From contig CM055109.1 in NCBI GenBank assembly GCA_029204225.1, forward strand, positions 20,454,349-20,518,348: DNA of 64,000 nucleotides, in the 5' to 3' direction. Both the position numbers and the translations under genes were made by a program. Positions 62,285 through 64,000 of the stretch are shown here, piece by piece. The notes below the pieces were generated by a model that did no database searches, was not told the origin of the DNA, and saw nothing but the letters and a program-made list of their open reading frames with translations. How positions within the stretch are numbered: the first letter of the stretch is position 1; the number at the start of each line of letters is the position of its first letter. Source of the DNA: Diphasiastrum complanatum. Its lineage: Eukaryota; Streptophyta; Lycopodiopsida; Lycopodiales; Lycopodiaceae.

Positions 62285-62339
62285 ATTACATAACAACAGT
62301 CAGCCACATACGGCCAGACCCCATCTATTCTAAACATTC

Positions 62340-62576
62340 CTATGGATCCTCCACTGACTCCTCGCCCTCGTCACGTGCATTGTTCTGACGCTCTCGCCTT
62401 GCCTCCCGGTTAGCCCGAGCTGCCTCCTGGTTAGCATGACGGCGGGCAGCCCTCGCCAATTGCGGGTCGACCCTTATTATGTGCCAATGCTGCGAAGAAA
62501 TAAATGGAAAGATTTGGGATTGGCTATGGACAAAATCACGTTTGTCCCGCATGTGAGAGCTATGGAAACTTGACAT
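62340..62576 (-). other. Short charged frame of unknown origin
   Basis: 78 codons on the minus strand, Arg/Ala/Glu-rich (RRHANQEAARANREARRERQ) with an acidic end. It seems to interrupt the gag relic. No family recognised. Confidence 0.25.
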
Positions 62577-62849
62577 CTACATAGACAAATAAATGACTTT
62601 GTGTTCAAGCTTGTGCAAATTCTTATCATGAAATACTAATGAGAGTTCTTATGATATTCCTAAGTGGATGCAAGTCCACAAATTAATGTTTGGCTTGTAC
62701 GAAGATTTATGACATCTAGTGCAGCATGAGGGTCATTTATGCCACACTTGAGCACGCCATAGTGACAACTCTTATTTATGAGGGTGATGTCAAGGGCAAA
62801 GGTAGCGATAGGTACACAACAACAAGGCTTTTAGAAGCCAGTGCGAGTA

Positions 62850-63010
62850 CAACTGCAAGAAGGTCAAAAGCCCAAGGAAATCTCTAGTAAATCTCACAGG
62901 GTTTTCCATTAGTCTACCCTGACGCTTGAGCATCATGAGTGTGCTAAGAATGTAAGTCTTTGTTATTTTTGCTTGGGTAAGCATTTATACAAGGATTCTC
63001 CTAGGTGATT
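62850..63010 (+). pseudogene. Possible gag zinc-knuckle remnant
   Basis: HECAKNVSLCYFCLGKH on the + strand looks like a CCHC knuckle that has lost one spacer residue and its last cysteine. It would fit the end of the gag started at 61,788. Confidence 0.35.
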
Positions 63011-63169
63011 GGCGAAAGAAGATTTACCAAATGTGGACTCGATACACTAAGTTTTGGAAAGACCGACAAATTTAATCGACGTTGGTCAGTGCAAATCCAC
63101 TGACCGAGTTCCCAAAATGAGGCTTTAAGTGACTAAAAAATGCCGGAAGCCATCAGTTGTGAAAAATCG

Positions 63170-63269
63170 AAAAAATGCCGATTGGCATTTTTTCCTACTC
63201 AAGAAAGTTGCCAGAATACAAATTTCAGAATGTCGATTGACATAAATGCTGAAGAATACCAATCGGTAT
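63170..63269. repeat. Three hairpins with the same GATT loop and different stems
   Basis: 63,170-63,193 AAAAAATGCC-GATT-GGCATTTTTT; 63,230-63,243 ATGTC-GATT-GACAT; 63,256-63,269 ATACC-AATC-GGTAT. All pair perfectly. Confidence 0.7.
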
Positions 63270-64000
63270 ATATGGTGCCAAAAGCCCACTGTGAAAATGG
63301 GGAATGCTGACCTTTAACCAGTCAACGAAATTGCCCATCTCCATTTTCATGGTTCCACTCAAAATGGAGTCCTTCCTCTCGTGATTCTCTTTCCTTTAAG
63401 GACTGCTCTTAAGTTGAGACCGTCTGCAAGACAACGAACAAAAGTCAAATTGCCGAAATACACAAGATCACGAAATTGGAGATTCGATGCACTGACGGCT
63501 GAACTCATGTACCATCCTCAACAACTATATCAAATATCTACTGCTTCTTGTATGAGGTATAATAAGTCTGAGTTAGTACTTGGTCTGTCAATCTTTAGTA
63601 TCAAGTACTTAAGCTGGCAGTTATCATAAATCTCTAAGCACTTATGCTCTTGTTTTATACAGAATCAGAGCGAGAGCTAATGATCTCAACGATGGACTAT
63701 AATGCATGATAATTTGAGCATGAGAATAAAAATACATGCAATTAGATCCATTAGACAAGTAGAGACATAGCGAATTAGAGTCAAGTATCTGCACAATAGC
63801 TTTGGTCATCTCAGTATTGTATTATCAATCTTTGCTGATTTGAGAAGTCCGTGCAACACTTGAATGCTTCTTATCAATGTAATATTGCAGTTCGTTTTTG
63901 AATGAATTGCCTTCAAGGACCATTTCAAAGAACATCTTAATGCATGAATGTCTCTTACTAAGCTTTCTCTTATTTTCGCATTATCTCTGATATGGTTCAT
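63270..64000. other. Unassigned sequence to the window end
   Basis: No INTS1 exon or retroelement motif recognised; short frames on both strands only. Confidence 0.45.

Noticed and set aside
1-64000. CRISPR array, operon or prokaryotic regulatory elements
   Set aside because: Tandem repeats here lack unique spacers of even length, and the gene structure is clearly spliced and eukaryotic.

Overview
The window looks like nuclear DNA from a land plant with a large, repeat-rich genome. A gymnosperm, a basal angiosperm or a fern would all fit; the sequence alone does not settle it. The evidence is a spliced gene with GT-AG introns up to 15.6 kb long, many chromodomain Ty3/Gypsy and Ty1/Copia elements primed by initiator-Met tRNA, and abundant CA/CATA and GA microsatellites. 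No bacterial, organellar or CRISPR features are visible.

The one clear host gene lies on the + strand from about 27.9 kb to beyond 59.07 kb. It is a plant homologue of Integrator complex subunit 1 (INTS1). Sixteen exons (2,151 coding bases, 717 codons) join in a single open frame across every junction. They include a 25-base microexon and the RPB2-binding (DUF3677) block. The first exon(s) and the 3' part of the gene are not seen. Its introns hold nested retroelements: a rearranged Gypsy-A relic in intron 3, about 13 kb of Gypsy, Copia and short LTR elements in intron 5, and decayed LTRs and inverted repeats in intron 10.

Layout: 1-1.6 kb, no gene. 1.6-3.6 kb, minus-strand Gypsy relic. 3.9-10.06 kb, an almost complete Gypsy element (here Gypsy-A) with 450-bp LTRs and a 5-bp target duplication, inserted into the LTR of a second family (Gypsy-B). 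10.06-12.25 kb, Gypsy-B copy 1 on the minus strand. 12.6-14.9 kb, microsatellites and a minisatellite carrying two nested small elements; one is a 342-bp TRIM whose LTRs contain a tRNA-like sequence. 14.9-18.6 kb, GC-rich palindromic repeats and GA arrays around a minus-strand Gypsy element (Gypsy-C) that has a long unknown open frame where RT is expected. 18.7-20.3 kb, an orphan exon and gene fragments. 20.36-23.2 kb, Gypsy-B copy 2, whose LTR is the uninterrupted counterpart of the Gypsy-A insertion site. 23.6-26.3 kb, another microsatellite element, palindromes, a poly(A) retrocopy and a + strand Gypsy relic. 27.9-59.07 kb, INTS1. 59.1-64 kb, intron or downstream sequence with Gypsy relics, an unassigned 144-codon frame and a cluster of small hairpins.

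The most unusual signals are: (1) the TRIM with a Pol III-type tRNA-like module inside each LTR; (2) several families of short elements built from repeated palindromic words (TTCGAA, GGACGCGTCC, AAACGTGTTT, GATT-loop hairpins), some sharing a CATAGTTGCAC-like end; (3) GGGCGCCC palindromes in the leaders of unrelated Gypsy and Copia elements; (4) in-frame stops in the retroelements that are nearly all TAG, as expected from deamination of methylated CAG. Names such as Gypsy-A are local labels for this window.
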